From assembly GCF_019925205.1 (NCBI RefSeq), contig NC_083568.1:14320393-14384392 (forward strand): 64,000 bases of DNA, read 5' to 3'. Both the position numbers and the translations under genes were made by a program. The notes under the pieces are model-generated. The model was not told where the DNA came from, made no database searches, and was given only the letters and a program-made list of their open reading frames with translations. The stretch is from Metopolophium dirhodum. Its lineage: Eukaryota; Arthropoda; Insecta; Hemiptera; Aphididae. Positions 38,338 to 51,901 of the stretch are shown one piece after another (position 1 is the first letter of the stretch; each line of letters starts with the position of its first letter).

Positions 38338-38510
38338 CTATACTCTATTCACATTAAGAAGGAACCTCGGCGGCGACCAGTTTTCGTCGCACGGGGGCAG
38401 GCAACACCTGCAGTTTGTCACCCTCACCGATCAACCATGTATGTGGTTAAGCCACGCCCCTGCGCACAAATCGGCCGCCGAGGTTCCTTCTTAATGTGAA
38501 TAGAGTATAG
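38338..38510. mobile_element. MITE, TATACTCT family (perfect inverted repeats)
   Basis: 173 bp with 37-bp terminal inverted repeats (38338-38374 and 38474-38510) that are identical. They start CTATACTCTATTCACATTAA and end CCTCGGCGGC. The interior of about 99 bp is GC-rich and non-coding. Perfect arms suggest recent activity or ongoing selection for the hairpin. Confidence 0.85.
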
Positions 38511-41139
38511 TTGGTAATTAGTAATTACTAATTCGGGTGATCATGAACAAAAGTTACGTACTCACATGTTAAACGTATATTATATTAAATTATAAATATG
38601 AGAATTCCTAAAAAAATGAAAATTATTTTTAATTATTATAATAATATTATAATGGGTGAGCGGTGGGTCTGCCTCACGGAATATCCCGAGCCGAAATGTT
38701 TAGCCAATCTACCGCTGGTAGTGTATTATACATTTATACATAGATCCTTATACAATATAATTTAATCACTAAATGCAAAAAGGGCACATGTCCATAATTT
38801 TCATAAAATCACATTTTTATTGATTTTTGTTTAGGTTTGATAAATACATCGTTCTGTGCAAACGAGGCACATGCTCAGTTTACAGGTACCTACATTATAA
38901 AATGCCTATATAATGTCAATTTTTCAATTTCTTTCTTCAATTTTTTCTATAGACATTAAGTTTTTTGTCTCTCCAGAACAATTTATGAAATGTGGACAAT
39001 TGCCCTTTTTGCATTTTGTGATTCATATAGTCCTATAAATTAACTTATAAAAATTAAAAAAATAAACTACTTCCTAGGTAATTGTTAAATGTAATATTAT
39101 TATGTATGATTGTTTTCTACAACCTAGAATATTGGTATTGCCGTATTGGTTATCAGTAAAACACAATTAAATTATAAGTTATGTAGTCATGTAGATAATC
39201 TAATCTGCTAATGAAATATTTTCTATTATTATAATATAAAGCCTAAATAATGAAAATTTTAAATAATCTTTATTCACATAAGTAGGTACGTATAAATATT
39301 TCAACAAACTGCAAGCCTACATCATAATCGTATAATATGTTATTAGAAATAAATATATTATTTACTTATTTCATTGTTTTTAGTGTTTGTAGTTCACAAA
39401 TTATCGAATTAAGAATAATTTAAAAAGCACAAATTTCGCTTTAGTTCCTCGAATCTTGTAATTCGATCTTATGGTAGTTCTAGGTTGGCAAGTAGCACTG
39501 CAGCAGTCTCTATTTAAGTATATGGTCTATTATACATAATAGATATTAGATATTGCATACAACTATAATACCTAATTCGGAATTAAAAGTTGGTAAAATA
39601 TCCAGGGTTGTCTTGATTTGAGTCTCCTGATTTTTTATTTAGTCAGTTAAATGTATATAGTTCAAAGTGCTTGGATTCTTCAGATACTTGCAGATTTATG
39701 TGGAAGTTTTTTTATAGGGTAGGTAATAATTAAATATAATATATATTATGAAATATGATTTATGATTAGTATAGTTATTAGTAAGTATAATAAGTGGTAA
39801 CTAGTAATATAAATAATTAACTATTCAAAAACAATCAAATAAAATATTATAAATTTGTTTTTATTAAATTTAAATTTTACAAAATACAAAATACAACTTT
39901 AATTGTATTACCTATTTTCTTTATCGTTTCCATTATTTTGAATATTTCATACAAATTTAAGAACATATTCAAATAAGAAGATTTTACTAAGTGTCTAAGT
40001 ACTATTATTCAAGTATATATATTATATATTATAAGTAATACAAGTAGGTATAATACTTATATTAGCATAACATATGAATTGATATTAAAAAGGTACCTAC
40101 GTATTAAGTACATATATAGGCTACGTGTTTTAGAGTTTAAGGAGTAGGTAAGTAAGAAAAAGTGGACGTCCTTCATACGTTGGGTTACGCTATACTACAT
40201 GTATATGGGTGAGCCACAGGGGCGCATGCATATTGTTGTCCTTATCATCATGTACCTATTACATTTTATTATTTTAATATAGTTTTTAAGCTAATAACTA
40301 TCGAACACACTTTTCAAAGTAGTATTTTTCAACTGTATATTTACAAAACAAACTTCGTACTCACAAATACACAGTTAGATATATATTTATTATGAAGTTC
40401 TAACTTTTAAGACATTTTATATAATATTGTCTAAACGGACAGATGATTGTATTTACGCAATATGTCTGTGAAAATGTTGTACCTATATATACAACATTTT
40501 CTCAAGTATACTTACCTTTATTAGCTATTTATTTTTTATCTGTAACTACCTATAGCTATAAATTTAAATAAATATCAAATGACATATTGAGAATATGCAT
40601 TGTCTAGACTTTTTATTTAAGTGCATTTTTAAGTATTTACTCAATTCATACTTGTTAAACTAACTTACAATTGATGAGTTATACGTACCTAAATTTTAGA
40701 TTTTATAGTATTTGCTATTTGGAAATGTACTCAAATGTGAAATATAGTTATTTTTTCAGTAACCGTCATCGTGATAAGAAAATTATTCAGTTGCTATGAA
40801 GTAGGTAGGTATACATATTAAATATATTATGTATAATGAATTATGATCATTGAGAATAAAATATTGAATATTTACTTAAGTATATATATTTATAAATATA
40901 TAATATACTAAATGGACAATAGACGCATTATATATAAAATATTCAAATACATTTTATAGAAGTATAATATTATGAGTTATGACGTATATTGTTATGGTGT
41001 ACCAGATACCTATATAGCAATATGGCTAAACATAATGTATATTATATACCTACTATATATACACATAATGCATTAATATTTAATGTCAATTGTCATCCAA
41101 TATTACAATGACTATTTATTTCATGCATACATTTTAAAA

Positions 41140-41900
41140 GTATTTATAAACTTTTAGAGTTACAACAAAAACCAAAATCGATATTGTCAAAAACCGATTT
41201 TTCGTAAAATTTCCCGTTTTTTCATAATTTTTATTTTGTTTTTCCTTATGCTTTTGAAAACTATTGGGAATTTTAAATTTTGACCTCCCCAATGCACCAA
41301 CTACATTCACTTTCCCATCGAACAAGAATACAATAGATACTGTTGAAGAAAATCAAAGCAGTTTTACTACCCCAAACGGTGATGACACAAAAGAAAAACA
41401 CATCATTGTAATTAATACATTCATCGCTCCGCTCAGAATCTAAAATGATTTTGTAGTTAAAAATGAATAAAATGTTCAACTTTTGTAGCTAAGGATTGAA
41501 AATTTACAAGGTTCCACGTAAATAGTATATTCTGTAACCAAAAAGTCTCAAAAATATAAAAACACAGTTTTTTTTATAGTTACCTATTTTATGTTCAAAT
41601 TTGGACGAAATTATATATATTAAATAACCAAGAATAACGATTTTAGTTATTTTCTTGTAATTTTATAATATTAATTCAACTTACCAGCTATCGTATTAAT
41701 AATAAGTAATAACAATATAAATATAACACAACAAAACATACATAATCACTGTAAGACCAATACATTCATCGCTCCATTCAGAATCTAAAATATTTAATTA
41801 AAAAATTAAGTTAAAAAAAAAATTAGTTATTAGATATGAGTACAATGTTGAACTCCATAAACCAAAAAAAAAATGTGAATTTAAAAACTTAAAATATCTG
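41140..41900 (-). repeat. Old dispersed repeat, copy B
   Basis: Read on the minus strand, GGGAAATTTTACG and CGATTTTGG-TTT-GT-GTAACTCTAAAA match the block at 60139-60200. The phrase ATTCATCGCTCC(G/A)(C/T)TCAGAATCTAAAAT occurs twice in this copy (about 41420 and 41765). No coding capacity; class unknown. Confidence 0.5.
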
Positions 41901-44900
41901 AATACAAAGAAAATATTTAAAAATTCATACGTGGTTTGCACTATATCCATATTAACAGTACTATTTCAACCTGATTTATGAAGCCAACTTTCTGAACACG
42001 CTCACACACATTCAGTACACTACTACACTATTATAGATAGACAGCACGCACTATACGCACACATATATACATTATACACTATACACAGTTCAACACGGGT
42101 AGTGGGTAGGTATACACCGTACACATAATATCTGTATAATAGTATATTGAATATTCTGCATAGTTGTATCGTTTTGTGAACGAAACTAGTGTGAAATGTG
42201 AATAATGATAAGGACCAGTTTTGTTTAGTTTTAGACTCAGTGATACTGACGAATTTCCCACGAAAGTATGTTGGATAATATATCTAGATGAATATAATAT
42301 ATACATTAAGGTATAGCCGGTATAGGTATAGCTATTAAGTAATAAAGTATTTATTATTATAGTCTATTTCATTACTACATCACACGTATAAATACATGAT
42401 AATATTATACGCGCAATACGCTTATATACGAGATGGGGTCCTATATAATATTTTGTGTGTAATGTAATGTAATATATGCACATCATAGTTACAACAGTAC
42501 AACCAGTATTAAATGTGTATTATAATTTATAACTAAAATACGTTTATATCTTGTTTATATTGTACAGTTACAATAAATTACTGTACTTATAAAGTTATAT
42601 CCGGCAAAAAGAATATGCATGTTATTTTTTTCACAAAATACTCCATGATAGTAAAGTTAAAAGCAAAAAAGAAAAATAGCAATTACAAGAAAACGAAATT
42701 GAAACCAAGTATAAAAAATGTGTTTGGTATCAGTTTTATAAATTTTGTTTATCTTAATTTTTTTTAATCAACTTATAAGTGGTGTTTTTTCACTTAACGT
42801 AATTTTTTAAACAATACCTACTTAAACTTGATAGTAATTTATAAAATAATTATACAAACGTTTACAGTAAAAATTGTTTTACATAATAATATAACCAACA
42901 ATAATAAATCTACAATGCGGAACTCGCCAAAACGTGTTAAATGTAATGTATATAACATTTTTAAGCTGAGGGTTACATATTATTATCTACATGCATAACT
43001 ATAAAAATTATTATTTAGCGCAGAAGTAAATTTATCAATCCATTAAAAATTAAAAAAAATTCTAAGATAAAATCATTATAGGCAAGTAATATAAAGATAA
43101 CGAGTATACCTACGTCTTATGTCCTATACAAAATTAATTGACGCAATGTATTATTTTTTATTATTTATTTTATTTTAGACCAAATAATACATTAATGTAT
43201 TATGATTTATTTTGTATAGTATTCAATGCCCTGCTATGTGAGCTAATTAGCTAAACAATTATTCCTTTATGTAGTATATTTAATTTGTCAGTAGAATCTT
43301 TATTCTCAACTTGTTGAACTTATAATTTTATAAACTATGCAAACATACTCAACAAAAAGCGAAATTTTGTTTTTTAAAATTATTATAACTTACTATACTA
43401 GTTCTTGAGTTGCTATTTAAATTCTTTAATTCATGATTTTTTTTTATTATTTTTTAAGATAATTAGGTAACTACTTACTTAATTCCTGCCAAAATATCAA
43501 AATGGAAATAATTATTATAAAAAATGGTTTCATTTAAATAATGAACAAAAAAAATACAATATTCAACATTATAATTTTAATTACAGTTGTTAGTTTTCGT
43601 TGTAGGTGTTTTCTCTAACCAGTGTAGTGTAACCTACTGCTTGAACTTAAAAACATTATATTTATTTAAACAGTTCTAGTAAAAAAATGAAATTTAAAAC
43701 AAATTTACAATATTTATAAAAATTATAAAGATTAACGTTTTTAATTGTATTATTTTTACAGAAAAAAGTAGGTATCCTTGACCTTCTTATACATCTATAT
43801 ACTCTATATTATAAGCAGCCCATATAAAGTTAATTGAAATTAAAAATTTCCAACACAATATAATATGGACATATTATAGTCCGGACTATTAAATAAATTA
43901 TTACAAAATTACTAGGGATACAAAGACAAGAAACAATTTATTGTTGTTTTCAGTAGTAATTAATGGTGTAACTTCAAGTCAAAAAAAGGAGTAACAACAC
44001 ATTTTCTCATAATTTTAGTAGGTCTCCGAGTTCAGAGTTTTATACTACTGTAATAAATCGTGTTTGTAATTTGTAGGTATAATATGCCTGTATTTTAGAT
44101 TATCATTAAGTTGAATAAACATACATTTTATTTTATAATATAAAAAAGCACCTAATAAACTTTTTACTACCAATGTTTTGAAAAAATAAAAACATTGTCA
44201 AGGAAACGGTGTTGTTTAAAATTGAATGAATCCATATAATTTTTATTTTTACCTGAAAAAAATAAAATAAAAATCAATACCTACAACTGGTGGTGATCTT
44301 TTTAAAAAAACGCGATAATAATATAATATATTATTACTTATTATAAAATATTATACCTATCAACAACGAGATGACCTGATGACACCTAGCTAACCCATTG
44401 ATTTTCCTACTACTTATAAATATTTTATAACATAATTTTTCTCGCTTGTCCAATTATATATTATACATTTTTACACATTTTTAGGTTTTTAACACACTTA
44501 TATTATTATATATCACTGCTGTAGAGCTATATAAACAACTCGCAAGTAGTACAATGACCTACAATGTGAACGATCTTATTTCCCTTTGCTGTTATACGTA
44601 TTAAAAACGAAAATATTTTTACTGATTTATATATAAGTGTAAAAAATGCGCGGTTAGCTATAATTTATGTGTAATAATATGTATAAATATCAAGTGTTAG
44701 TTTATTATAATACACAAACGGATGAAACGAAAATCATATAATTTTCAATCGAAATCGATCCGAAGGTAAGTACGTGTAAATCGTGTAATTAAAAAAAAAA
44801 ATAATAATAATAATAATAGAATAACAAGAAAGAAAGAAACGTCGTAGAACGGCTTGTTTTTTCGTCCGGCCAACGGTTCCCACGGCGGTGGAATATTAAC

Positions 44901-46221
44901 ACGGTCGACCGCGTGTCCGGTGGTGGTAGCCGTGGCGGGCGAGCGAGCGAGAAAATTGTCGAGAAACGGTCGCATTATGGTGGACGGGGGTGGAGGGAAA
45001 GAGTGAGAAAGAACGAACGGGTTACGGGAAGCACGCGAGTGTGTGTACTCGTACTACTCGTAGTGGCGGGGCGGAGGGTTTGAGAGGGTCGAGAGAGCCG
45101 AAAAAAACCGAATACGAAAATCTAGTAACCACCGACGCGCCGCCGAAAAGAATGACGGAAAAAAAACGGGTAATATACAAAAATAATATTGTAAGCGCGC
45201 AGATAGCCGTGCACACGGTTTTTACCGTGTCACCGCGACCGTTGCACGGTAATTCCCGACGGTATCCCGTCCACACCTGCGCCTGCACTGGCGCACCTGT
45301 GCGCGCCGCCACTGCTCCCCCTGCACACCGCAAGTGAAAAGCGTTGCGCCGGGGGGGCCGCGGTGGAATAAATAAAAACAACTATAATAATAATAATATA
45401 TGACGGCGACTACTTAGCTGCCTTACGGGCCACGGTCGCGGTGAATGAAATTTAATTTTTTTTTTCCCGTGTTGGCACAGTGAATTTTTTACCCACCACA
45501 ACAACGACCCATCGATCAGAATTTTCCCCTTCACCGCGCTAGTGCCTCGGTTATTATTATTATTATTGTTTTTTACCACTCCGTATTTTTTTTACCGCCG
45601 CGCGACACCGACGACTACACGCCACAGTCTCAATAAACGCGCGCGTGCCGTCGTCGACTGATCGTCACCGCCGACGCCGCATCTGTCGCCGTCGACTTAA
45701 CTATGATATTATATTTAATTCATATTAATTAATATTATTTAATTGTGTTCGTCGTTTCGGTTCACCGTGACTTGCCGCCGTTCTACGCGTATTTCTTAAA
45801 TAATTGAGACGCGTATCACTATTATTATCGTCTTCGGAAACGATATCAACAACATTGACGACGACTAAAACAACAACAACAACAAAAATAACATTATTTT
45901 ATGTAACAATAATAATAATAATATGTAAAACGGTATTATCGGTATTTTGTGTGTACGTTCCGTCCGGCTAATGTTATTATCTGAGCGTGATAAGACCGTC
46001 CGTCCGTGTGCGAGTGTATTTTTTAATAATTTTTTTTTTACCGTAATTCCGTTTCGGTTTTTTTTATTTCTTCACTCACCGATTTCTCCGAACTCGAAAT
46101 GCGTGTGTGTGGTTTTACGACGACCACGACTGACGAGTGTGTGTACGACCGACGACGTCGGTGCAGCGGCGGTTACACAGCCGAGGGCCGTAAGTGCCCG
46201 TGTTGTCGTGCGCGCGCGTGT

Positions 46222-46238
46222 GGGGGGGGGGGGGGGGG
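46222..46238 (+). repeat. G17 homopolymer after alternating CG/TG
   Basis: A 17-base G run preceded by CGCGCGCGTGTG in the probable 5' UTR. It could form a G-quadruplex in DNA or RNA, and its length is also a spot prone to sequencing error. Confidence 0.8.
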
Positions 46239-46529
46239 CAAGCGCGTCGTCGTCAACGCGGCGACGGCCTTTTATTGATTTTTCCGTTTTCGCATGTCGT
46301 TCGGTTGTTGTTGTTGATAAGGAGAGTGAATTTTTTCTGTCGACGGTCGATAAAATTTTTCGCGGGGGGGTTCTCCCCCTCTGGTTGCGGTTGTCCGTCA
46401 ACCGCCGCCGCACCGCCACCACCTCTTCCGCCGCGGCCGCCTTCACTGCCTCCGGCCGCCGCTCAACGACGACGACGACGACGACCGATACACGAAAATA
46501 TTTACGGAACCGGAACTAATGGCAGGAAA

Positions 46530-46532
<3 letters not shown>

Positions 46533-46558
<26 letters not shown>
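46533..46558 (+). repeat. GCAC tetranucleotide microsatellite
   Basis: Six or so tandem copies of GCAC in the CpG-rich island. Confidence 0.8.
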
Positions 46559-46560
<2 letters not shown>

Positions 46561-46908
46561 TACTCGACACGCACACGATGTGTAAACAAACAAACGTACG
46601 GAAGACGGTGACCGAAAACGGCGACGAACACGAACCCCCCGTCATCGATTCGACGGGGGCGAAAACGACCGAAAAATTGATGTGGATGACGACGGCGACG
46701 GCTTTAACAACAACAAATAACAATAAGACGGCTCTATACGGCATTGCGGAACGTCGCTAACCGTACCCGCTCTCGTTTCCTGGTCTGCTCAGATAGCCGC
46801 AAGTTCTGGACGATGTTGGTAAATAGCGTTTTCCGTGGAGCCCGTTCAGCAAAAAAACATTTGAGTCAGGACGACGTCATTATCGTCTCTCCGTTGACTT
46901 CACACCAG

Positions 46909-49900
46909 GTAAACAAAACGAAAGTTCACTCATTCTATATACACAGTTTAGGCAGTTTCGCTGTTAGATATGATCCAAGTGGTACTCAATTTGGTTGAAA
47001 ATGACACTGCAGTCTATCGTTTCGATGGCCAATACATCCGTGGGTGCCCCATGTGTTGGCACGATCACACTGAAAGAATATCTTCTTATCATAACTCTAG
47101 CTGTTCGAGCCACATAGGTATATTATTAAGTACCTACCCAATTGTATGGCATTTTTGTTTTAGTAGACCACATCAGTCATGTTTCTTACTTTAATTATAT
47201 ACTCCTCGTCATTTCATTACTTGAAATAATATTTCTTCAAGGAGTTTTCTTTGGTGAACTTTATGTAATCGCCACCAACTACTTTCCTTTAGGCAGAGTT
47301 AATGATTATGTAGGTACACACATTTAAATTATCATGGGAAATATGGGTAGTAATATTTTATAATTGTAATCATATTTTTGTTTTAAATACATTCAGTTTA
47401 TGAATTTGGTGATATTTTTTTTACCTACTTACCTATTACAAAAATTATTTTTATTAAAAAAACTTATGGAAATTAAATTAATGATTATTACAAAGCAAAT
47501 ATGTTATATGTAATTCAGTAGTAGGTACCTAGGTTCTACTGAATTACTAGTAGAAGTAAAATACAGTAACGCAAAGCAATTAAGAGATGATCATATATAA
47601 ACGCCTTTCTTTAACTCTTGAGTTTATAAGATACCTGCCTATTATTTATTGATTTCCTAAAATACAGTTATGACTATCTCCAGCAATCTAACATTGCTGA
47701 GAAACGTATGAATTCATCTCCCGCTCTTTGTACAAATGTTTTTAATTGTCTTACTTAACTTTAGTTTAAGAGAGATCAACCATTGAATGTCATTTAATAT
47801 TAACAAATTATCACTTGTTCACCTATTTTAATTTAGTATGTGTTGCTGAATCTTAGGCTAGCTGTCATAAGTAATTTGACCAAAATTTGTTTTGATTTCT
47901 GGATCTGCCTCAAAGATTATATGAACCATGGCAGTATTGTACACAATTTGAGCAGGTAAAAATTACAACATACGCAATTATATTCTACCCATTAAATTAT
48001 TCATTATCTTTTTAACAAAGTTAATTTGGCTGAATAACAGTTTTAATATATTTTTTTATTTCTAATTTTTCTGGTTTCACTGATTATTATTGCTTCAGAA
48101 TCTTTGCAACACTAATTTAAATGTTTTCTATTCCAAAATGTGTGAAATAAGTATCTACCTGGTGGGTTAGTAATATAAATAAATTGATTTGTTATATGAT
48201 TATGTGAATAGTAATTTAAAACAATTCAATTTTATTTTTTACAGATTGTCATAAGTTGATGAGTATTTAGTTTATTTGTTGAAAAAAACGGTACTGATAC
48301 AAGGATAATGATTATTTAAAGAAGTAAGTTTTAGTTGTATGCCCTATATTATTTATTGACCTAATTTACTTTTGGTTTTATATTTTTAAAACTGATAATG
48401 GTTACTGATTAGTGATAAGTCTTATTATGAAAATAAATGATTATTATTGTTTTGAATTATTCATCCAAACATAAATAGAAAATAAATTGGTTTATAAGTA
48501 GAATAATATTCGTAAAGAAATTATGAGTTACACAAAAGAAACAAGTAAAATTTTCATCAAAATAAAATAAACCATATACATATTAACTTAAGTAGAAATA
48601 TACAATTAATTTCAAAATAAGTATATTAAAAAAACATAATAGAAAAGTAGTACACTTATATTTATATAAGTATTGCAAAATATTAATTTGTGTTATGATT
48701 GTAAATCGTATTAATTTTAATACACTTCATAAATTCACTGCCCATATATTGTTTAATTAAATTAAGTATACCTAAATATTTTATTTATATAAAGTAAATA
48801 TGCTTAGGACCCGGCTTAGGATAATATTTTAATGTCTAAAAAGTGTATAATATGAAACAATGTAGAGTATAATATGTATCTAAGTAATTATAATACATTA
48901 AAATATGTGTTGCGGTAAGCATTTCATAAATACATTTAACACATATTATGTTGTGTTTTGGTATTGATGAAACATATTTTGTTTAAACAAGGTGATCTTA
49001 ACTTGATAGATAAATGTAAAAATAATATATAAACATTATCAACAATAAATTACTGGACATTTAGATTTCTCTCAGGCCCGGCTCAAGGGGTAGGCGACAT
49101 AGGCCCACGCCTAGGGCGGCACTTAAGCACCACTTTAGTAAGAGGGCGGTATTTTCCAAATACTGATAATATTATATTGTTAGGGGCAGCAAAATTGGAT
49201 TTTGCCTAGTTCACTATTTTTGCATGAGCCGGCCCTGATTTCTTTTACAATTTTAGTTTCTACAGCATAAAATATATCAAAATATTAATTTGTTTAATAT
49301 GTTGTGTGGAATATTTATTGGAAATTCAATAATTTAAATCTTTGTTTTTGTAATAGGTATGATTTTTAATTATGTTAAATGTATTTTAAAATAATTATAT
49401 TTTTAACTAGAAAATTGTATATAATATTATGAATGATATTTATTTGGAAACATTGCATAATAGAAAAAAATTTTTAAATCTAAGTATTATAAATCCATTA
49501 TTTAAAACCTAGATGTGAAATCAACAAATTAAATATAATTTTGAAGTATTCATACTAGGAATAGCAAGTATACAACATTAACACTAAAGTACTCCAGGTA
49601 ATGTTTACTATGTGTGAAACAGACATAAGCTATTGAATTCTTGAGCTTTTTAAGAAAAAAAAATTATATACATATAATTCTAACCAACTAACATTATTAA
49701 ATTGTAAAGAATAAATAATAATAATAAATTTACATTAAACATACAAATTTCAATACATTTTATTGTGGAAATTGCATCCTTACAGTATCCACATAAGATG
49801 TGAATTTGTAAGCTTTTATTAAACTAACAAAAATAATTTCATTAGGCGGGTACGCTTATTATTAATATGCTTCAATCGGTGTTCATTCAAAATAAAACAA

Positions 49901-50079
49901 TGTAGGTGCTGGATTAACATTTTTCATTTATTCAATTTCCTCTATTCAAATCTCTTAAGGCAATTAAAATGATTCCATTTCTTCTCCAAGCTTACCATCA
50001 TTTACTCCAGGTTTTGGGTACTGTAATTAATATATCTATTGTACATGTTATAATTATAATATTTGCTATGTATTTATAG
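46909..50079. other. Probable first intron of the plus-strand unit
   Basis: AT-rich with no BTB exon found. A GC-richer piece at about 46947-47116 sits between a possible acceptor (CTATATACACAG) and donor (CATAG|GTATAT) and could be a second untranslated exon. All three frames across the 46908 junction hit a stop in it. A small hAT-like element lies at 49073-49237. The rest is featureless. Confidence 0.45.
49073..49237. mobile_element. Small hAT-type MITE
   Basis: 165 bp. CAGGCCCGGCTCA at the left faces TGAGCCGGCCCTG at the right, an inverted repeat with few changes. The flanks ATTTCTCT (49065-49072) and ATTTCTTT (49238-49245) match at 7 of 8. Non-coding. Confidence 0.75.
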
Positions 50080-50534
50080 CTGAATTGATCGACTACCAGA
50101 GACGTTTAATACTTACCGAATACTACAAATTCACTGGTTTGCATACAAAAGAATGGTTATCTCAAGATACAGAAGAAATACCTGGCTTATTTCCTCATCA
50201 CCTAGATCCTGGTACCATTACTATACGAACAACACCTAGCAGTGGTTCTGGTGGTAAGCGAATACGAAATTCATCAAACCGATCACCTGAAGAAGCACGA
50301 TGGGTGTGTCCAACTTGTGGAAAACGATATAAATATAGTCGTGGCTTAGCTATGCATAGGCGGCTAGAATGCGGTAAGGAACCTATGTTCCATTGTCCCT
50401 TTTGTCCACAAAAATGTCACCAAAAAGGCAATATGGTCATACATATTAAGAAAAAACACCCTACCCAATACGAGGAACAATCGCAAGCTGTTGTACAGGC
50501 ACATGTCAAAGCACAACATGTCCAAAGCGATTAA
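50080..50534 (+). CDS. lola-type alternative terminal exon 7 (plus strand)
   Basis: Terminal zinc-finger exon on the opposite strand to cassettes 1-6. The acceptor CTATGTATTTATAG ends at 50079; the exon starts CT (phase 1, Ala with an upstream G). About 151 residues: an acidic/aromatic leader, a Ser/Gly/Lys/Arg stretch (G-G-K-R-I-R-N, possibly a nuclear localisation signal), then R-W-V-C-P. Finger 1 is C77, C80, H93, C98, linker ECGKEP, finger 2 C106, C109, H122, H127. A Gln/Val/His tail ends at the TAA at 50532-50534. H-Q-K-G-N and H-I-K-K-K-H in finger 2 are shared with the next plus-strand cassette, so these two are close paralogues. An AATAAA at 50992-50997 could end its transcript. Using the TTG at 50085 as a start is not credible. 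Confidence 0.92.
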
Positions 50535-51183
50535 GACAATTTTTTCCCTCAGTATTTTTGTTTTAATTTAATTTTACATGTCTTTTTAGGCACATGCTAC
50601 TACTTATTTGAATTTTTATAAAATTTATATTTATTAAATTTCTATGGTCATATCCTATCACAATACCTCCCTACCCTCTCATTGTAGTTTTTATTAAAAA
50701 TAAAATGCAAAATTATTGAGTGTTCTTAATAATCGTTAATGCTCATATGATAAATCTTGACTGATAATATTAACAATAATTTTACCCATATTTGTAATTG
50801 TTAGTTTTTTTTGTTAAAATGTATAATATAAAAAATACTGTAGTATATTCATACTTAAATTACATACATTAACCAGTTTTATCTACCTCTTTTGATATGA
50901 CCAAGAAATGCCCACTTCTTTCGTCCCCCACTAGACTTAAACCGTTACCTATTTCATAATTGAATTGCAATTATATTTAATACCCATTTGCAATAAACGT
51001 GCAATGCATATATTTATATCTATATTATTTTTTTCAGCAATTTTGCTTGTACATATTCAATTTTAATTTTGTTAAATTATAAATATATATTTTTTCGAAA
51101 TTAGTTTTCTTTTCAAATTCATTAATACATTTATATTTTAGGTATTTGTTTTTTTTTTTATTATTATTATTATTATAATTTTA

Positions 51184-51215
<32 letters not shown>

Positions 51216-51901
51216 TTTAGAAAAGTATTAAATGATTCTATAGTATTAGCAAACCAAAACAAATGAAATTGAGTCTTCCAAGTGATAATTAAGCTAATAG
51301 AACAAGTTGAGATATATTTTTTTAATTGTAATCTCGTTCCCGTCCCAATTAAGATTATACATATACAAGTAATCTTAAACTTGAAATATTTACTTAAAAC
51401 AAACACTATTGTATACAAATCTTTATTTTGTAAAATTGTTGATGTATTTTTTTTCTACTTAAGAAAAATGTTTTATTTTATAACAGTATTAAGATGACAA
51501 ATTACTTGTTAGTTATATGTCTTGTATTATACAAATGACCCAAAGTATTATGGATTAGTTTTTAATGGTATTTTATTTATTTGATAAAATGTGTAATTAA
51601 ATTTTTATTTAAGTAATATAATTGTTGGGTTATTTTTTTGTTAGCCTGAAACAAATTATAATTTTGGTGGTTTTGTAAGTTTTTTTCTTTATAGATTGTA
51701 CTTACAAATTTCAAATTATTCTTTTGATTAGTATTCAAATTTTACTTGAACAATTATTTCGTTACATTTACCTGAAACATGTAAATATATATTTTAATTG
51801 TTATATATAATTTATTTTTATTTATTATGAATATTAATAATGATTCCTATGTACCTTTTTCTTTTAATTAAAACATGTACTAATTCACTTTTTTTTTGCA
51901 G
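50535..51901. other. 3' UTR / spacer after cassette 7
   Basis: AT-rich, with a TTA trinucleotide microsatellite at about 51162-51215 and AATAAA signals. Open frames at 51173-51497 are AT-driven and carry no domain. Confidence 0.55.

Larger units (their letters stand above)
28881..44800. other. Transposon-rich stretch between the two islands
   Basis: Sixteen kilobases with no host exon recognised on either strand. It is full of TAGGTACCTAC-like motifs and hAT-type ends. Identified elements are listed separately (30061-31165, 32464-33470, 34313-34918 with a nested MITE, 38338-38510, 41140-41900). Further isolated ends occur: GCGTACCCAGGGGGC at about 29683, TTGGCGTATATAGGGG at about 29852 and CACTGGCGTAATTT at about 35185. 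Confidence 0.5.
44800..46908 (+). promoter_or_regulatory. CpG-rich island, probable plus-strand promoter and 5' UTR
   Basis: About 2.1 kb of GC-rich, CpG-dense sequence in AT-rich DNA. It is rich in simple repeats: CGA/GAC runs, a G17 tract at 46222-46238, and GCAC repeats at about 46533-46558. The block ends at a plausible plus-strand donor, CACACCAG|GTAAAC (exon end 46908), so transcription would run right into the plus-strand cassettes. The open frames of up to 190 codons here are low-complexity (Arg, Thr, Val, Pro, Ser) and overlap on both strands; I read them as by-products. In the phase the cassettes need, no ATG stays open up to the donor, so this exon is probably untranslated. Confidence 0.55.

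Noticed and set aside
45947..46760. Open frames of 190 and 188 codons in the 46-kb island
   Set aside because: Both are low-complexity (Arg, Thr, Val, Pro, Ser runs), overlap each other and minus-strand frames, and cross a G17 tract and a GCAC microsatellite. They fit a GC-rich 5' UTR better than a protein.
46744..46998. 84-codon frame crossing the 46908 donor, considered as a BTB or common exon
   Set aside because: It has none of the lola BTB motifs (such as the C-L-R-W-N-N-H start) and ends at the donor in phase 0, which does not fit the cassettes.
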